Source: Hoeflea sp. 108 (GTDB taxonomy: Bacteria > Pseudomonadota > Alphaproteobacteria > Rhizobiales > Rhizobiaceae). From it: a stretch of 64,000 bases of DNA. Each line of letters opens with the position of its first letter. Positions within the stretch are counted from its first letter, which is position 1. Position numbers and translations under genes: made by a program. The notes beneath the pieces are model-generated. The model saw only the letters and a list, made by a program, of their open reading frames with translations, made no database searches and was not told where the DNA came from. The stretch spans positions 3,226,839 through 3,290,838 of the forward strand of contig NZ_KB890024.1 of the NCBI RefSeq assembly GCF_000372965.1, written 5' to 3'. Shown piece after piece: positions 1 to 7,927 of this stretch.

Positions 1-1
1 C

Positions 2-817
2 ATCGCCGGCTTCATCGCGACGGTCGGGCTGGTCATCAGGCGCGTGCCCGGCGCCATGATGGCCGGCATGATCCTGACGACGCTGATCTCGATCCCGATC
101 GGCCGCTGGTGGGGCAATGGCAGCGCGTTTTCGCCAGAGACGCCCGACGTGACCACGCTCGTCAACTGGAGCGGCCTGTCGGCAGCGCCTGATTTCAGCT
201 TCCTCTGGCAGGTCGACCTGCTCGGCGCGCTGCAGGTCGCCTACATCCCGTTCATCTTCGTGTTCCTGTTCACCAATTTCGTCGAGGCGCTGTCGACCTT
301 TCTCGGGCTGGCCGAAGCCGCCAACCTCAAGGACGAGAACGGCATGCCGCGCAACATCAAGGAATCGATGCATGTCGACGCCGTGGCTGCTCTGATCTCC
401 GCCCCACTCGGCACAAGCCCGGCGACCGTCTACCTGGAATCGGGCGCCGGCATCGCGCAGGGCGGCCGCTCTGGCCTCGTCGCCCTTGTCGCCGGCCTGC
501 TGTTTTTGCCCTTCCTGTTTTTGTCGCCGTTGCTGTCGCTGGTGCCAGCCATCGCCACCGCACCGGTGCTGATCCTGACCGGACTGTTCATGTCGGAGCC
601 GATGGGCCGCATCCGCTGGACGGATGCCGAGGAAGCCATTCCAGCCTTTCTCGCCATCGTGCTGATCCCGCTGACCTTTTCGATCACGCTCGGCCTGTCC
701 CTGGCGATCATCGCCTATGTGCTGCTCAAGCTGGTCGTCGGCAAGGCCGGCGAAGTGAGGCCGATCATGTGGTTCGTCGCACTGCTCGCGGCCGCTCTCG
801 TCGCCCAGATCCAGTAG
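2..817 (+). CDS. NCS2-family purine permease, C-terminal part (cut by window start)
   Basis: The frame is open from base 2, so the N-terminus lies outside the window; about 271 residues remain. The protein is an inner-membrane proton-coupled purine (adenine/guanine/hypoxanthine) transporter of the AzgA-like branch of NCS2. Seen: several long hydrophobic segments, the conserved stretch FTNFVEALSTFLGLAEAA followed by the loop with TSPATVYLESGAGIAQGGRSGL, and a final pair of helices ending in VAQIQ. The GTSPxTxYxESxAGxxxGGRTG-type motif is the family signature that lines the purine site. Only 61 bp separate it from the adenine deaminase gene on the same strand, so the two probably form an import-and-deaminate unit. 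Family assignment is firm; the exact purine preference cannot be read from the sequence. Confidence 0.9.
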   Translation: MAGFIATVGLVIRRVPGAMMAGMILTTLISIPIGRWWGNGSAFSPETPDVTTLVNWSGLSAAPDFSFLWQVDLLGALQVAYIPFIFVFLFTNFVEALSTFLGLAEAANLKDENGMPRNIKESMHVDAVAALISAPLGTSPATVYLESGAGIAQGGRSGLVALVAGLLFLPFLFLSPLLSLVPAIATAPVLILTGLFMSEPMGRIRWTDAEEAIPAFLAIVLIPLTFSITLGLSLAIIAYVLLKLVVGKAGEVRPIMWFVALLAAALVAQIQ

Positions 818-878
818 CACCCCTGGCGGGCGTTCCGGCGCCCGCCAGCCCCTCACCTTTCAAAGGAAATCCCCCGCC

Positions 879-2669
879 ATGCTTCAACCCTGGTCTGAAA
901 CCGCCCCGCGCCTTGTCGACGTGGCGATGGGGCGGACACCAGCCGATCTGGTGATCCGCAACGGCAGATGGGTCAATGTCTATTCCGGCGAGATCGTGCC
1001 GGGCACGGATGTCGCGGTCTCGGCCGGACGCTTTGCCTATGTCGGACCCGATGCCGGTCATACGATCGGCGAGACCACGACGGTCGTGGACGCCGAAGGC
1101 CGCTATCTCGTGCCTGGCCTGTGCGACGGCCACATGCATGTCGAAAGCGGCCTGGTGACGGTGACCGAGTTCGCCCGCGCCGTCATACCCCACGGCACGA
1201 CCACGATGTTCATCGACCCGCATGAGATCGCCAACGTGCTCGGCCTGTTCGGCGTGCGGCTGATGAACGAGGAAGCGCAGAGCCTGCCGATCAACGTGCT
1301 GGTGCAGGTGCCGAGCTGCGTGCCGAGCGCACCGGGACTGGAGACCGCGGGTGCGCAGCTCAGCTCCGACGACGTCAGGGAGGCGCTGGCCTGGCAAAAC
1401 ATCATCGGTCTTGGCGAGATGATGAATTTCCCCGGCGTCGCGGCCAACGACCCCAAGATGGTGGCCGAGATTGCCGCTACGCAGGCCGCGCGCCTGACGG
1501 TCGGCGGACATTACGCCTCGCCCGATCTCGGCCATGCCTTCCACGCCTATGTGGCGGGCGGCCCTGCCGACGACCATGAGGGGACGACCGTCGAGGACGC
1601 CATCGCCCGCGTCCGCCAGGGCATGCGCGCCATGCTGCGGCTGGGCTCGGCCTGGTACGACGTCGCCGCCCAGGTCAAGGCGATCACCGAACGCGGCATC
1701 GACCCGCGCAACTTCATTCTCTGCACCGACGACAGCCACTCGGGCACGCTGGTCAATGACGGGCACATGAACCGGGTGGTTCGCCACGCCATCGCACAAG
1801 GGCTGAAACCGGTCACGGCGATCCAGATGGCGACGCTCAACACCGCCCAGCATTTCGGCATGGAGCGCGAACTGGGCTCCATCGCGCCAGGCCGGCGCGC
1901 CGACCTCGTCATCACTTCGGACCTGGCGTCGTTGCCGATCGAGATGGTGTTTGCGCGCGGCAAGCTTTTGGCCAGGGACGGCGCGCTTGCCGCCGACATG
2001 CCCGCCTACCGGTATCCCGACAATGCCAAGAACACGGTGAAGCTCGGCAGGAAGCTCGCTGCCTCTGACTTCGACATTGCCGCATCAGGCGCTGCCGAAG
2101 TGCAGGTGCGGGTCATCGGCGTGGTCGAGAACCAGGCGCCGACCAAGGCGCTGGTGCGGGATCTGCCGGTCAAGGACGGCATCGTTGCGATGGACCGCGC
2201 CAGCGACGTCTGCCAGATCGCGCTGGTCGAGCGCCACCGGGCCACCGGCGAGGTGGTCAATGCCTTCGTCTCGGGCTTCGGCTACGCCAGGGATTGCGCC
2301 ATGGCCTCCACCGTTGCCCATGACAGCCACCACATCATCGTCGTCGGCACCAACAAGGCCGACATGGCCAAGGCCGCCAACCGGCTGCAGGAGGTCGGCG
2401 GCGGCATCGTGATGATCAGCGAGGGCAAGGAGCTGGCGCTGGTCGAACTCCCGGTCGCCGGCCTGATGTCGGACGAGCGGGCCGAAGTGGTTGCCGTCAA
2501 GGCCGGCAGGCTGGTCGAAGCCATGCGCGAATGCGGCTGCAACCTCAACAACGCCTACATGCAGCACTCGCTGCTGGCGCTCGTCGTCATTCCGGAACTG
2601 CGCATCTCGGACAAGGGGCTGATCGACGTCACCAGGTTCGAGAAGACCGACGTCATCATCACGAATTGA
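879..2669 (+). CDS. ade: Adenine deaminase
   Basis: This 596-residue protein deaminates adenine to hypoxanthine (EC 3.5.4.2) in the cytoplasm, the entry step of adenine salvage. It is of the bacterial Ade type, an amidohydrolase-fold enzyme unrelated to adenosine deaminase. Seen: the metal-binding DGHMHVES near residue 90, FIDPHEIANV near residue 118, GGHYASPDLGHAF near residue 210, and CTDDSHSG near residue 285, followed by the amidohydrolase end segment (TLNTAQHFGM, LGSIAPGRRADLVI) and the C-terminal Ade domain with GGGIVMISEGKELALVELPVAGLMS. Length is normal for the family. AAAGGA lies upstream of the ATG. It follows the purine permease directly, which supports a shared role in purine scavenging. 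Confidence 0.96.
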   Translation: MLQPWSETAPRLVDVAMGRTPADLVIRNGRWVNVYSGEIVPGTDVAVSAGRFAYVGPDAGHTIGETTTVVDAEGRYLVPGLCDGHMHVESGLVTVTEFARAVIPHGTTTMFIDPHEIANVLGLFGVRLMNEEAQSLPINVLVQVPSCVPSAPGLETAGAQLSSDDVREALAWQNIIGLGEMMNFPGVAANDPKMVAEIAATQAARLTVGGHYASPDLGHAFHAYVAGGPADDHEGTTVEDAIARVRQGMRAMLRLGSAWYDVAAQVKAITERGIDPRNFILCTDDSHSGTLVNDGHMNRVVRHAIAQGLKPVTAIQMATLNTAQHFGMERELGSIAPGRRADLVITSDLASLPIEMVFARGKLLARDGALAADMPAYRYPDNAKNTVKLGRKLAASDFDIAASGAAEVQVRVIGVVENQAPTKALVRDLPVKDGIVAMDRASDVCQIALVERHRATGEVVNAFVSGFGYARDCAMASTVAHDSHHIIVVGTNKADMAKAANRLQEVGGGIVMISEGKELALVELPVAGLMSDERAEVVAVKAGRLVEAMRECGCNLNNAYMQHSLLALVVIPELRISDKGLIDVTRFEKTDVIITN

Positions 2670-2677
2670 CGGGGCGA

Positions 2678-2698
2678 CGGCCCGGGGTTCCCGGGCCG
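2678..2698 (+). terminator. GC-rich hairpin after the adenine deaminase gene
   Basis: A near-perfect inverted repeat (CGGCCCGGGG and CCCGGGCCG) starts nine bases after the stop codon of the adenine deaminase gene. No T-run follows, so it is only a weak intrinsic terminator or an RNA-stabilising hairpin. Confidence 0.4.
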
Positions 2699-2753
2699 AT
2701 GGAACTTGCTCCGAGCCCAGGAACAGAATGCGAACATCTTGCGGCGCGAGCCC

Positions 2754-2984
2754 ATGCGTGGCAAGATCAGGGACATGAGCAAAGTCGCATCCGCCAGGAT
2801 TGCCAGAGGGCCGGACGAAGGACACGTCGTCGTGGCGCGGGCCCTGGAACTCTACATTCTGGCCGGCAACCCGATCGAGCTCTGGGGCCTGGAAGACTAT
2901 CTTGTCAGGGCTCACTTCCTGATTGCCGCGGCCCGGGCCGGAGACGAGACGCCCGGGTACGGCCTGGGCGCCGCGCTTCAATAA
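2754..2984 (+). CDS. Small DUF2934-like hypothetical protein
   Basis: A product of about 76 residues. The core VVARALELYILAGNPIELWGLEDYLVRAHFLIAAAR resembles the DUF2934 pattern (helix, then a G-x-P turn, then a W-containing helix), a small family common in rhizobia with no known function. The start is uncertain: an in-frame TTG at 2706, ATG at 2754 and ATG at 2775 are all possible and none has a strong ribosome binding site. No other function can be inferred. Confidence 0.5.
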   Translation: MRGKIRDMSKVASARIARGPDEGHVVVARALELYILAGNPIELWGLEDYLVRAHFLIAAARAGDETPGYGLGAALQ

Positions 2985-3346
2985 GCAGCTTCAGGGAGCA
3001 GATGTCCCCGCCGGCCGCAGCCGGCAGGGCGCATGCCCTGCTGCGACAACCTGCCGATAGACAACGGACGGCATGGCCTGGATCACGCCCGGGCCTTCTT
3101 TTCCAGCGCTTCGGTCAATGACGAAACGACAGGCAATGTCCGCAAAGGATCGTTCAACTTCCTGTCGCACCGACGGGCGTCGACAGGAAGTTCGACGACG
3201 GCCACGACGATCAATGAGGACTGGGCAGGCCTGCCGCTCCATTTGGATGCCGTCGCCATGATGTGGCATGATCATCGTCCACCCGCCGCTTTGCTTGTCG
3301 CCGGCAACTCCTGTGTTCCAGTGCCTGTCAGTCCGCTCGAGGCCCC
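2985..3346. other. Intergenic stretch without a supported gene
   Basis: Open frames exist on both strands but none has a recognisable domain or convincing start. An internal near-repeat (gttcaacttcctgtcg and gacaggaagttcgacgac, around 3151-3198) forms an imperfect inverted repeat of unknown meaning. Confidence 0.4.
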
Positions 3347-3502
3347 ATGAAGCTGATGTTCATCGCCTGCCTGCTGTTGCTCGGCTCGGTCTGGTTCGGC
3401 CTCGCTTACATCGGCGCCGTTGCCTGCGAAAAATCAGAAACGTCAAAGTTCCCGTGGGACAGGACAAGGGATTGCAGTGCCGCGGCAAACCCGTTCGACT
3501 GA
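3347..3502 (+). CDS. Small secreted or membrane-anchored protein (51 aa)
   Basis: Starts MKLMFIACLLLLGSVWFGLA and ends in a short polar tail with two cysteines (VACEKSETS, RDCSAAANPFD). The N-terminus is a typical signal peptide or anchor helix. GCTCGAGG lies about 7 bases before the ATG. It is a stand-alone gene with no identified relatives; a tiny periplasmic protein is the simplest reading. Confidence 0.55.
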   Translation: MKLMFIACLLLLGSVWFGLAYIGAVACEKSETSKFPWDRTRDCSAAANPFD

Positions 3503-3869
3503 ACGAGTGAGCGATGCGGGCCGAAAAACCTCATCGCTAGGCCTGCGATGCTCTCGGAACAGGCATCGACAGGCGACCGGCGGCCCGAGTTCGCTCTTTC
3601 CGCCAGGACGATCATTGGGCCGAGACGAACGTTGCACTGTCCTTCTGGGCCTCATCTTGCGCGACGATTGGATAGCGTCGGCGCACCATTGACCGCAGGA
3701 AGGCGTTACCGAGCCCAGCCACGCATCAGCTCGGCAAGGGGCGACTTGACGAAGACGCGGCCGGACATGGCGAGGAGACTGCCGCGAAAGCGACGCCAAG
3801 GGGACCGGTCATCGCTCGAAATGGCTTCTTTCGGGACCGGAGGATATTTGCTGCTGCGCTCGCCGCAGA
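3503..3869. other. Intergenic stretch, nothing recognised
   Basis: Roughly 370 bases between the small secreted protein and the convergent Imm45-like gene. Overlapping frames here read as low-complexity R/S/P-rich peptides typical of non-coding high-GC DNA. Confidence 0.4.
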
Positions 3870-4229
3870 TTATTCGTCTGGTAGTTTGTCTGGTTCGCCG
3901 CGACCATCTCTCAATACCCACACGGAACCGGCGGCGGAACGACTGTCAATCCATTCTTGCCAATGACGACATAACCACGTGGGGGAGATGGCTACCTCGC
4001 CTTCCACCTTAGCTTCTATCGGAAGGACAACTGAAACAATCCCCGCGTCGTGCCCGGAATCTCGTACAAGCCCTAGGCCAGATCCTTGCCACGTTGCAAA
4101 TAACATCCAATCGACGATTTCGTCCTTTCTACCCACTCGCTTGAATCGAAACAACGTTCCCCGGTACAACGGATCATCATCCGAAACAGTTGAGAGTTTA
4201 ACCCAGCTAATACGAGATACCCAAATCAT
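3870..4229 (-). CDS. Imm45-like orphan immunity protein
   Basis: The 119-residue product has the layout of the immunity protein family Imm45: an N-terminal LYRGTLFRFKR strand pair, WMLFATW, then SGHDAGIVSVVLP and the end motif SPTWLCRHWQEWI. Such proteins normally sit beside a polymorphic or contact-dependent toxin and neutralise it in the cytoplasm. No toxin C-terminal domain, RHS or two-partner secretion gene is visible near it, so it looks like an orphan immunity gene. Base composition from about 3.85 to 4.25 kb is noticeably lower in GC than the flanks, which fits horizontal transfer. The ATG at 4229 has no clear ribosome binding site. Family assignment is from remembered motif order, not a search. 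Confidence 0.6.
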   Translation of the reverse strand: MIWVSRISWVKLSTVSDDDPLYRGTLFRFKRVGRKDEIVDWMLFATWQGSGLGLVRDSGHDAGIVSVVLPIEAKVEGEVAISPTWLCRHWQEWIDSRSAAGSVWVLRDGRGEPDKLPDE

Positions 4230-4748
4230 GGCGACCGCTTGGGTCGACTTCTTCTGTTCGAGTTAAATCTTCATCGTCTTTCAGAGGAGGAGCGTCGGCA
4301 CGGTATCATGAGTCGCTACGGCGGGGGTCAGCCTGATAGCCAGGTGCAGGCGCTCGCAAACAACTCCGCCGAGCCGGCAATGTGCCATGCATGGAGTGAG
4401 GGGCTTGGGCCGCAACCAAAGCGGGCGCGCCCGAGGTGATGGTTAGCGCTTGGAGTGCGGCCCCTCATCAGAATCCACGGCCCTGGCCGGGCCAAGCTCG
4501 ACAAGATTATCGCAGCGCAGCCCTTTCCTTGATTTCCGTGCGTCAGATGATGAAAACGCGCCTCCCAGTAGCGCAAGAATATGGATGAGAGCAGTGGCCT
4601 CCCCCATTTGGAGGAGTGACAGCATCCCAACGTCATCGGAAGTTGTGGGGCGCAGGCCGTCCCCAAAGCGGGCCTGCCGGGGCTGGTGCAATAGGGGGGG
4701 GCGTAGCCAAGTTGCGCCAGCCCACCCCGCCATGGAGCCCTTTTTGGG
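4230..4748. other. Intergenic stretch upstream of the immunity gene
   Basis: Where a cognate toxin remnant would be expected on the minus strand, only frames of low coding quality are seen. One 96-residue frame (4443-4733, minus) has a hydrophobic patch but no recognisable domain. I do not call a gene. Confidence 0.4.
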
Positions 4749-4982
4749 TTAGCCGGCAGCCTCGCGGGAACTATCGTGCACAGGATCGCCGTCATATGGC
4801 AGCCCCAATGCGGCGAGCTGCATCCTGACCAACTCTCTTACCGCCTCCTGGCGGTTTACACCGGACAAATGCTTGCTGACATAGGTATCGATTGCGTCCG
4901 CAAGATCCTCCGAAACGCGCAGATGTATCGCAACGCTTCCGCCCACCCGCGGTCGGCCGCGCTTAACTTCACCCAACTTCAA
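4749..4982 (-). CDS. Ribbon-helix-helix DNA-binding protein
   Basis: A 77-residue product with a basic N-terminus (VKRGRPRVGG), a short strand (SVAIHLRVSE) and two helices (DLADAIDTYVSKH, RQEAVRELVRMQLAALGL). This is the MetJ/Arc ribbon-helix-helix pattern found in antitoxins, plasmid copy regulators and small repressors. The start appears to be TTG at 4982, with GGGGG about 6 bases upstream. No toxin partner is seen next to it, so a free-standing repressor is more likely than an antitoxin. The target is unknown. Confidence 0.65.
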   Translation of the reverse strand: MKLGEVKRGRPRVGGSVAIHLRVSEDLADAIDTYVSKHLSGVNRQEAVRELVRMQLAALGLPYDGDPVHDSSREAAG

Positions 4983-5253
4983 CTGATGCCCCCATCGTTA
5001 CCTGTGAGGGGACGCTACAAAACGCAGTCACAAAACAGAATACGCCAAATGCGGTAACCCATTTGGGTTAAAGATACTCCGCTATTTTTCGCAGTGAAAT
5101 CATATCAAGGTCCACTGGATGCCAAACCGCGGCAGCGAAAGACTCGTCTTTTCATGAAGCTACCCTATGTTTGATTGTATCGACGGCAACTGATCCGGGC
5201 ACCGTCGGCTGTGAGCGTACATCGAGCTTCCGCCCCAACGAAGGGAGGAAGCC

Positions 5254-5475
5254 ATGTCCGCTTCCCAGAGAGAACCGTCTGCCTTTGATTTCGTCGTCAT
5301 CCAGGCCGCGCTCCGAAAGCTCATGCAATTCGAGCCCGGAGCCGATCCGAAGACCCGCGCACGGCAACTCGTGCAAGACATGTGTCCGGACAACGCTATG
5401 TCTGATGAGATGCTGGATGCTTTGGTCTTGGGCACATCGCCAAATGGGCTAAGAAGGGTCAGTAGCCTCGAATAA
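5254..5475 (+). CDS. Hypothetical protein (73 aa)
   Basis: A soluble helical product without a recognised domain (FDFVVIQAALRKLMQFEP, RARQLVQDMCP). The start is well supported by AAGGGAGG placed 5 bases before the ATG. It ends just before a convergent terminator. Confidence 0.6.
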   Translation: MSASQREPSAFDFVVIQAALRKLMQFEPGADPKTRARQLVQDMCPDNAMSDEMLDALVLGTSPNGLRRVSSLE

Positions 5476-5483
5476 CGAAAAAA

Positions 5484-5509
5484 GCCCCACCACCTTTCGG
5501 CAGTGGGGC
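5484..5509 (-). terminator. Rho-independent terminator
   Basis: A 7-bp GC stem (GCCCCAC with GTGGGGC) with a 12-base loop. On the minus strand it is followed by TTTTTT. It lies 47 bases past the stop of the Tat-exported aspartoacylase-family gene and would end that transcript. Confidence 0.8.
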
Positions 5510-5555
5510 GATCATAACGAAGCAAGTCGGACTGGAGTTTGTCGACTGACAAACC

Positions 5556-6734
5556 CTACTCCGGATAGTCTTCGACCGGAGTGCTGCTGCCCTGAATGAG
5601 ATAGAACAGGAATGGCGTGCCAGGCTCCACTGACGCATCTGTACGTCGCGCACCCACTTCCCCTGCCACTGGGCTTGTGTATTCAGCCACGACCTCGCCA
5701 AAGGCGTTTCTCTGGATGGCCACCTTCTGCCCGACTTCTACCCTGTCGTTCAGATTGACGAGCAGTTGGAGGAAGCCGCCATGGGTCGCGATCGAGGCGC
5801 CCATCGTATTGCCGACAAAGACCTCACTGTCCCTGCCGGTCCGACCCATGGGACCGGAAATCAGCCCGTGCAGACGGAGCACGTTCATCGTGCCTTCGAC
5901 GAATAGCGCGATCATATCGAGGTCCAGTCTGCGCGGATTGCCAATCTCCGGGGTCAAGGCTGGTATGCCCTCCGCGATCAATGCGTTAGCAAGAAGCGTC
6001 GGATATTGTGGGTCGTCGAAAATCTGGTCGATGGGGAAGAGTTCCGCCATCGCCTTGACCTCTGGATTGGTCATGTCGGCCAAGTGAAATGCCGTCGCGT
6101 CCATGCCGGTGGCGGCGGTATGAAAGTCGAGGGCATAGTTCGCATTGGGACGAAGCAGCTTATTGAATACCAACCACGCATGCCGCGAAACGGCATTTGG
6201 CCCATTCTCGCTTCCCGGCCACCAGCGATTCATGTCGATAAGTTCGAAGCCGCGTCCCGTGTCTGGCCAGCGGCGCGTCATTCCTTCAATGGCCGGCCGA
6301 GAGATGTCGAGAACTGCGAGAACCGTGCCAGCCATGGCTGATGGATCAAGCTGATCCAGCACTGTTTGGATGCAGTGTATCGGGTTCATTTCGTCGCCAT
6401 GAACACCACTGGTCAGAGCGACGCATTTTCCGGGGCTCGCCCCCTTCACCACAACGACGGCATTGTACCAATGCTGACCAGCCACCCTTTGGACACCTTC
6501 GAAGTAGAAGTGGTGCCTGCCGGGTTCGAGGTCGTTCACGTCGAGGGCCCCGATGACCTTTTTGCCTTCGATCACGTCGCCTGTGTAGAGCGTGCCTTTT
6601 CCGGCCTGCGCCTGCGTTGCAGTCGCTGTATCCTGCGCGGATGCCGCAGCAACGGTCGATATCAGGGCGGTTGCGCTGGCGGTGGCAAGGATCATGAAAT
6701 CGCGTCGATCCAATCCGTTGGCTTCACTCGGCAT
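5556..6734 (-). CDS. Tat-exported succinylglutamate desuccinylase/aspartoacylase-family protein
   Basis: A zinc carboxypeptidase-like amide hydrolase of the AstE/AspA superfamily, predicted to be periplasmic. Starting at ATG 6734 (GGAG 9 bases upstream) the product has about 392 residues and opens with a twin-arginine signal (LDRRDFMILATASATAL) ending in AAASAQ. The zinc motif is SGVHGDEMNP (H and E ligands) and the distal histidine is in LDFHTAATGMDATAF. The C-terminal part with GEVVAEYTSPVAGEV is a barrel-sandwich-like segment common in this branch. A longer frame extends to 6857 but would bury the Tat signal. The substrate is unknown; relatives act on N-acyl amino acids. It is transcribed alone. 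Confidence 0.85.
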   Translation of the reverse strand: MPSEANGLDRRDFMILATASATALISTVAAASAQDTATATQAQAGKGTLYTGDVIEGKKVIGALDVNDLEPGRHHFYFEGVQRVAGQHWYNAVVVVKGASPGKCVALTSGVHGDEMNPIHCIQTVLDQLDPSAMAGTVLAVLDISRPAIEGMTRRWPDTGRGFELIDMNRWWPGSENGPNAVSRHAWLVFNKLLRPNANYALDFHTAATGMDATAFHLADMTNPEVKAMAELFPIDQIFDDPQYPTLLANALIAEGIPALTPEIGNPRRLDLDMIALFVEGTMNVLRLHGLISGPMGRTGRDSEVFVGNTMGASIATHGGFLQLLVNLNDRVEVGQKVAIQRNAFGEVVAEYTSPVAGEVGARRTDASVEPGTPFLFYLIQGSSTPVEDYPE

Positions 6735-6876
6735 TTCGGTTCTCCAGATTGAAGTAGCGTGGGACTGTTCATCCTTCTTTCGACGAGGCGCCCTAAGGTC
6801 ACGGGGTCGAACGTTGCACCATGTTAAATCGGCTTTTCCTCCACACTCGCCGGGCACGGAGCCCGAGGCAAGAATG

Positions 6877-6907
6877 AAAAAAGCCCCGCCACTTTGCGGC
6901 GGCGGGG
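6877..6907 (-). terminator. Rho-independent terminator at the end of the prophage late operon
   Basis: The stem CCCCGCC (6884-6890) pairs with GGCGGGG (6901-6907). On the minus strand it is followed by TTTTTT. It lies 32 bases downstream of the last prophage gene and resembles the terminator at 5484, which closes the neighbouring host gene. It marks the probable left limit of the prophage transcript. Confidence 0.8.
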
Positions 6908-6938
6908 GGCGGGGAACAGCCGGTCATGGTGGCCGCGA

Positions 6939-7289
6939 CTACGGCGGCGGCCGGCCAGTCATCTGGCACCACATCGCTGCAGCTGACGACGCTGCAGCCA
7001 GGAGCACGCCGCCAAGCCACCACAGCGCCCTGCCGAGCTTGCCCGCGCCTGCCACTTGCTGCTGCATGCCAAGATAGTCCTTCACGCCCGGCTCGATGGC
7101 ATCCAACCGTTCATTGAGGCCCTTCACCTCTGTCCGCAGAGTGTGGATTTCCAAGGTCAGGGCCTGCAGTTCCTCGTGCATCCTGCGGCGGCTTTCGGAG
7201 GCATCCTTGTGGCTGTCGCTCAGTGCGGCAACTGCGCCAATGAGCTTGCCAATTTCGATTTCGATGTTGCTGGCGGTCACGGACGCCAT
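6939..7289 (-). CDS. DUF1515-type phage protein
   Basis: A product of 116 residues starting MASVTASNIEIEIGKLIGAV, with a long coiled-coil middle (SRRRMHEELQALTLEIHTL, LNERLDAIE) and one C-terminal membrane helix (ALWWLGGVLLAAASSAAAMW). This is the layout of DUF1515, a small family of rhizobial prophages of unknown role. The start at 7289 overlaps the end of the Rz1-like gene by 13 bases, so translation is coupled to the lysis genes. A role in lysis or in membrane association during lysis is an inference from position only. Confidence 0.75.
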   Translation of the reverse strand: MASVTASNIEIEIGKLIGAVAALSDSHKDASESRRRMHEELQALTLEIHTLRTEVKGLNERLDAIEPGVKDYLGMQQQVAGAGKLGRALWWLGGVLLAAASSAAAMWCQMTGRPPP

Positions 7290-7495
7290 CCGCACAGCGC
7301 GGCCCCCTTTCGATTGTGGGCCAGCACGTCGGCGACCTCCTGGTCCGACAATGCGTCCTGCGCCACATCGGCCAGACGGATCGGCTTGGCGATGTCGCAG
7401 AATGAGCCCGTGGCCCTGGTGCATGCCGCCATTCCCGAGACGAACGCGATCAGCATCAACAGCCAGACAATCCAGCCGATCATCCGCTTCACCAT
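7277..7495 (-). CDS. Rz1-like outer-membrane spanin lipoprotein (candidate)
   Basis: A 72-residue product with a short signal sequence ending in a lipobox-like GMAAC, then a small polar domain (LSDQEVADVLAHNRKGAALC). Many phage lysis cassettes carry a similar small lipoprotein with an SDxE..xxxxxHN pattern next to a membrane-anchored coiled protein. It overlaps the upstream Rz-like gene by 7 bases and the DUF1515 gene by 13. The predicted role is to bridge to the outer membrane with the Rz-like protein and disrupt it after peptidoglycan cleavage. The assignment rests on lipobox plus position. Confidence 0.65.
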   Translation of the reverse strand: MVKRMIGWIVWLLMLIAFVSGMAACTRATGSFCDIAKPIRLADVAQDALSDQEVADVLAHNRKGAALCGWRP

Positions 7496-7716
7496 CTCTT
7501 CAGCTCCTCACGCGCTCTGTTCGGCGGCAGCGCGCCGATGTCGTTGTCGACCTGATCGGCAACGTCCCTCGCCTTCTGTTCGGCCCTGGCCTGCCTGTCG
7601 CGCTCCAGGCGAGCGCCACGGCTGTTGCCCTTCAGGAAGGCCACCAGGGCAGCCAGCAGGCCGCCCATGATCGCGATGAGGACGGGATTGGAGAGGATGA
7701 AGCCGAGGATGGTCAT
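7489..7716 (-). CDS. Rz-like inner-membrane spanin (candidate)
   Basis: A 75-residue product with an N-terminal membrane anchor (FILSNPVLIAIMGGLLAALVAF, residues 6-27) followed by a charged helix (RLERDRQARAEQKARDVADQ) and the end segment RAREELKRW, typical of small phage i-spanins. Its ATG overlaps the holin stop as ATGA, and its end overlaps the Rz1-like gene. It would sit in the inner membrane with the helix in the periplasm. Confidence 0.65.
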   Translation of the reverse strand: MTILGFILSNPVLIAIMGGLLAALVAFLKGNSRGARLERDRQARAEQKARDVADQVDNDIGALPPNRAREELKRW

Positions 7717-7925
7717 CGGCTCGGCTCCCGGCGCCGGCGCAGATACTCGGTCATGACGCCATTGGCCACCAGCACCCAGGGGAACCAGTCGGCCGGGATG
7801 ACGGGCTGAAGCACCGACGGATCAACATATGTGACCGCCACGGCACCCGCGCCAACAGCGGCCTGAAGACGGGCCCAGAAGATGGTTTCGCTGTCCTTGA
7901 AGAAGTGTTTGATGCGGCTCCACAT
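7713..7925 (-). CDS. Putative phage holin
   Basis: A 70-residue protein with a charged N-terminus (MWSRIKHFFKDSETIFWARL), two short hydrophobic segments (QAAVGAGAVAVTYV and WFPWVLVANGVMTEYL) and a basic end (RRRREPSR). Size, two-helix layout and position directly after the endolysin fit a small holin that permeabilises the inner membrane to release the endolysin. It lies 2 bases from the endolysin stop and overlaps the Rz-like gene by 4. No catalytic motif is expected or seen. Confidence 0.65.
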   Translation of the reverse strand: MWSRIKHFFKDSETIFWARLQAAVGAGAVAVTYVDPSVLQPVIPADWFPWVLVANGVMTEYLRRRREPSR

Positions 7926-7927
7926 GA

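Noticed and set aside
4328..4795. 155-codon minus-strand frame upstream of the immunity gene as a toxin
   Set aside because: No toxin motif, P/S/R-rich throughout, overlaps the ribbon-helix-helix gene end.
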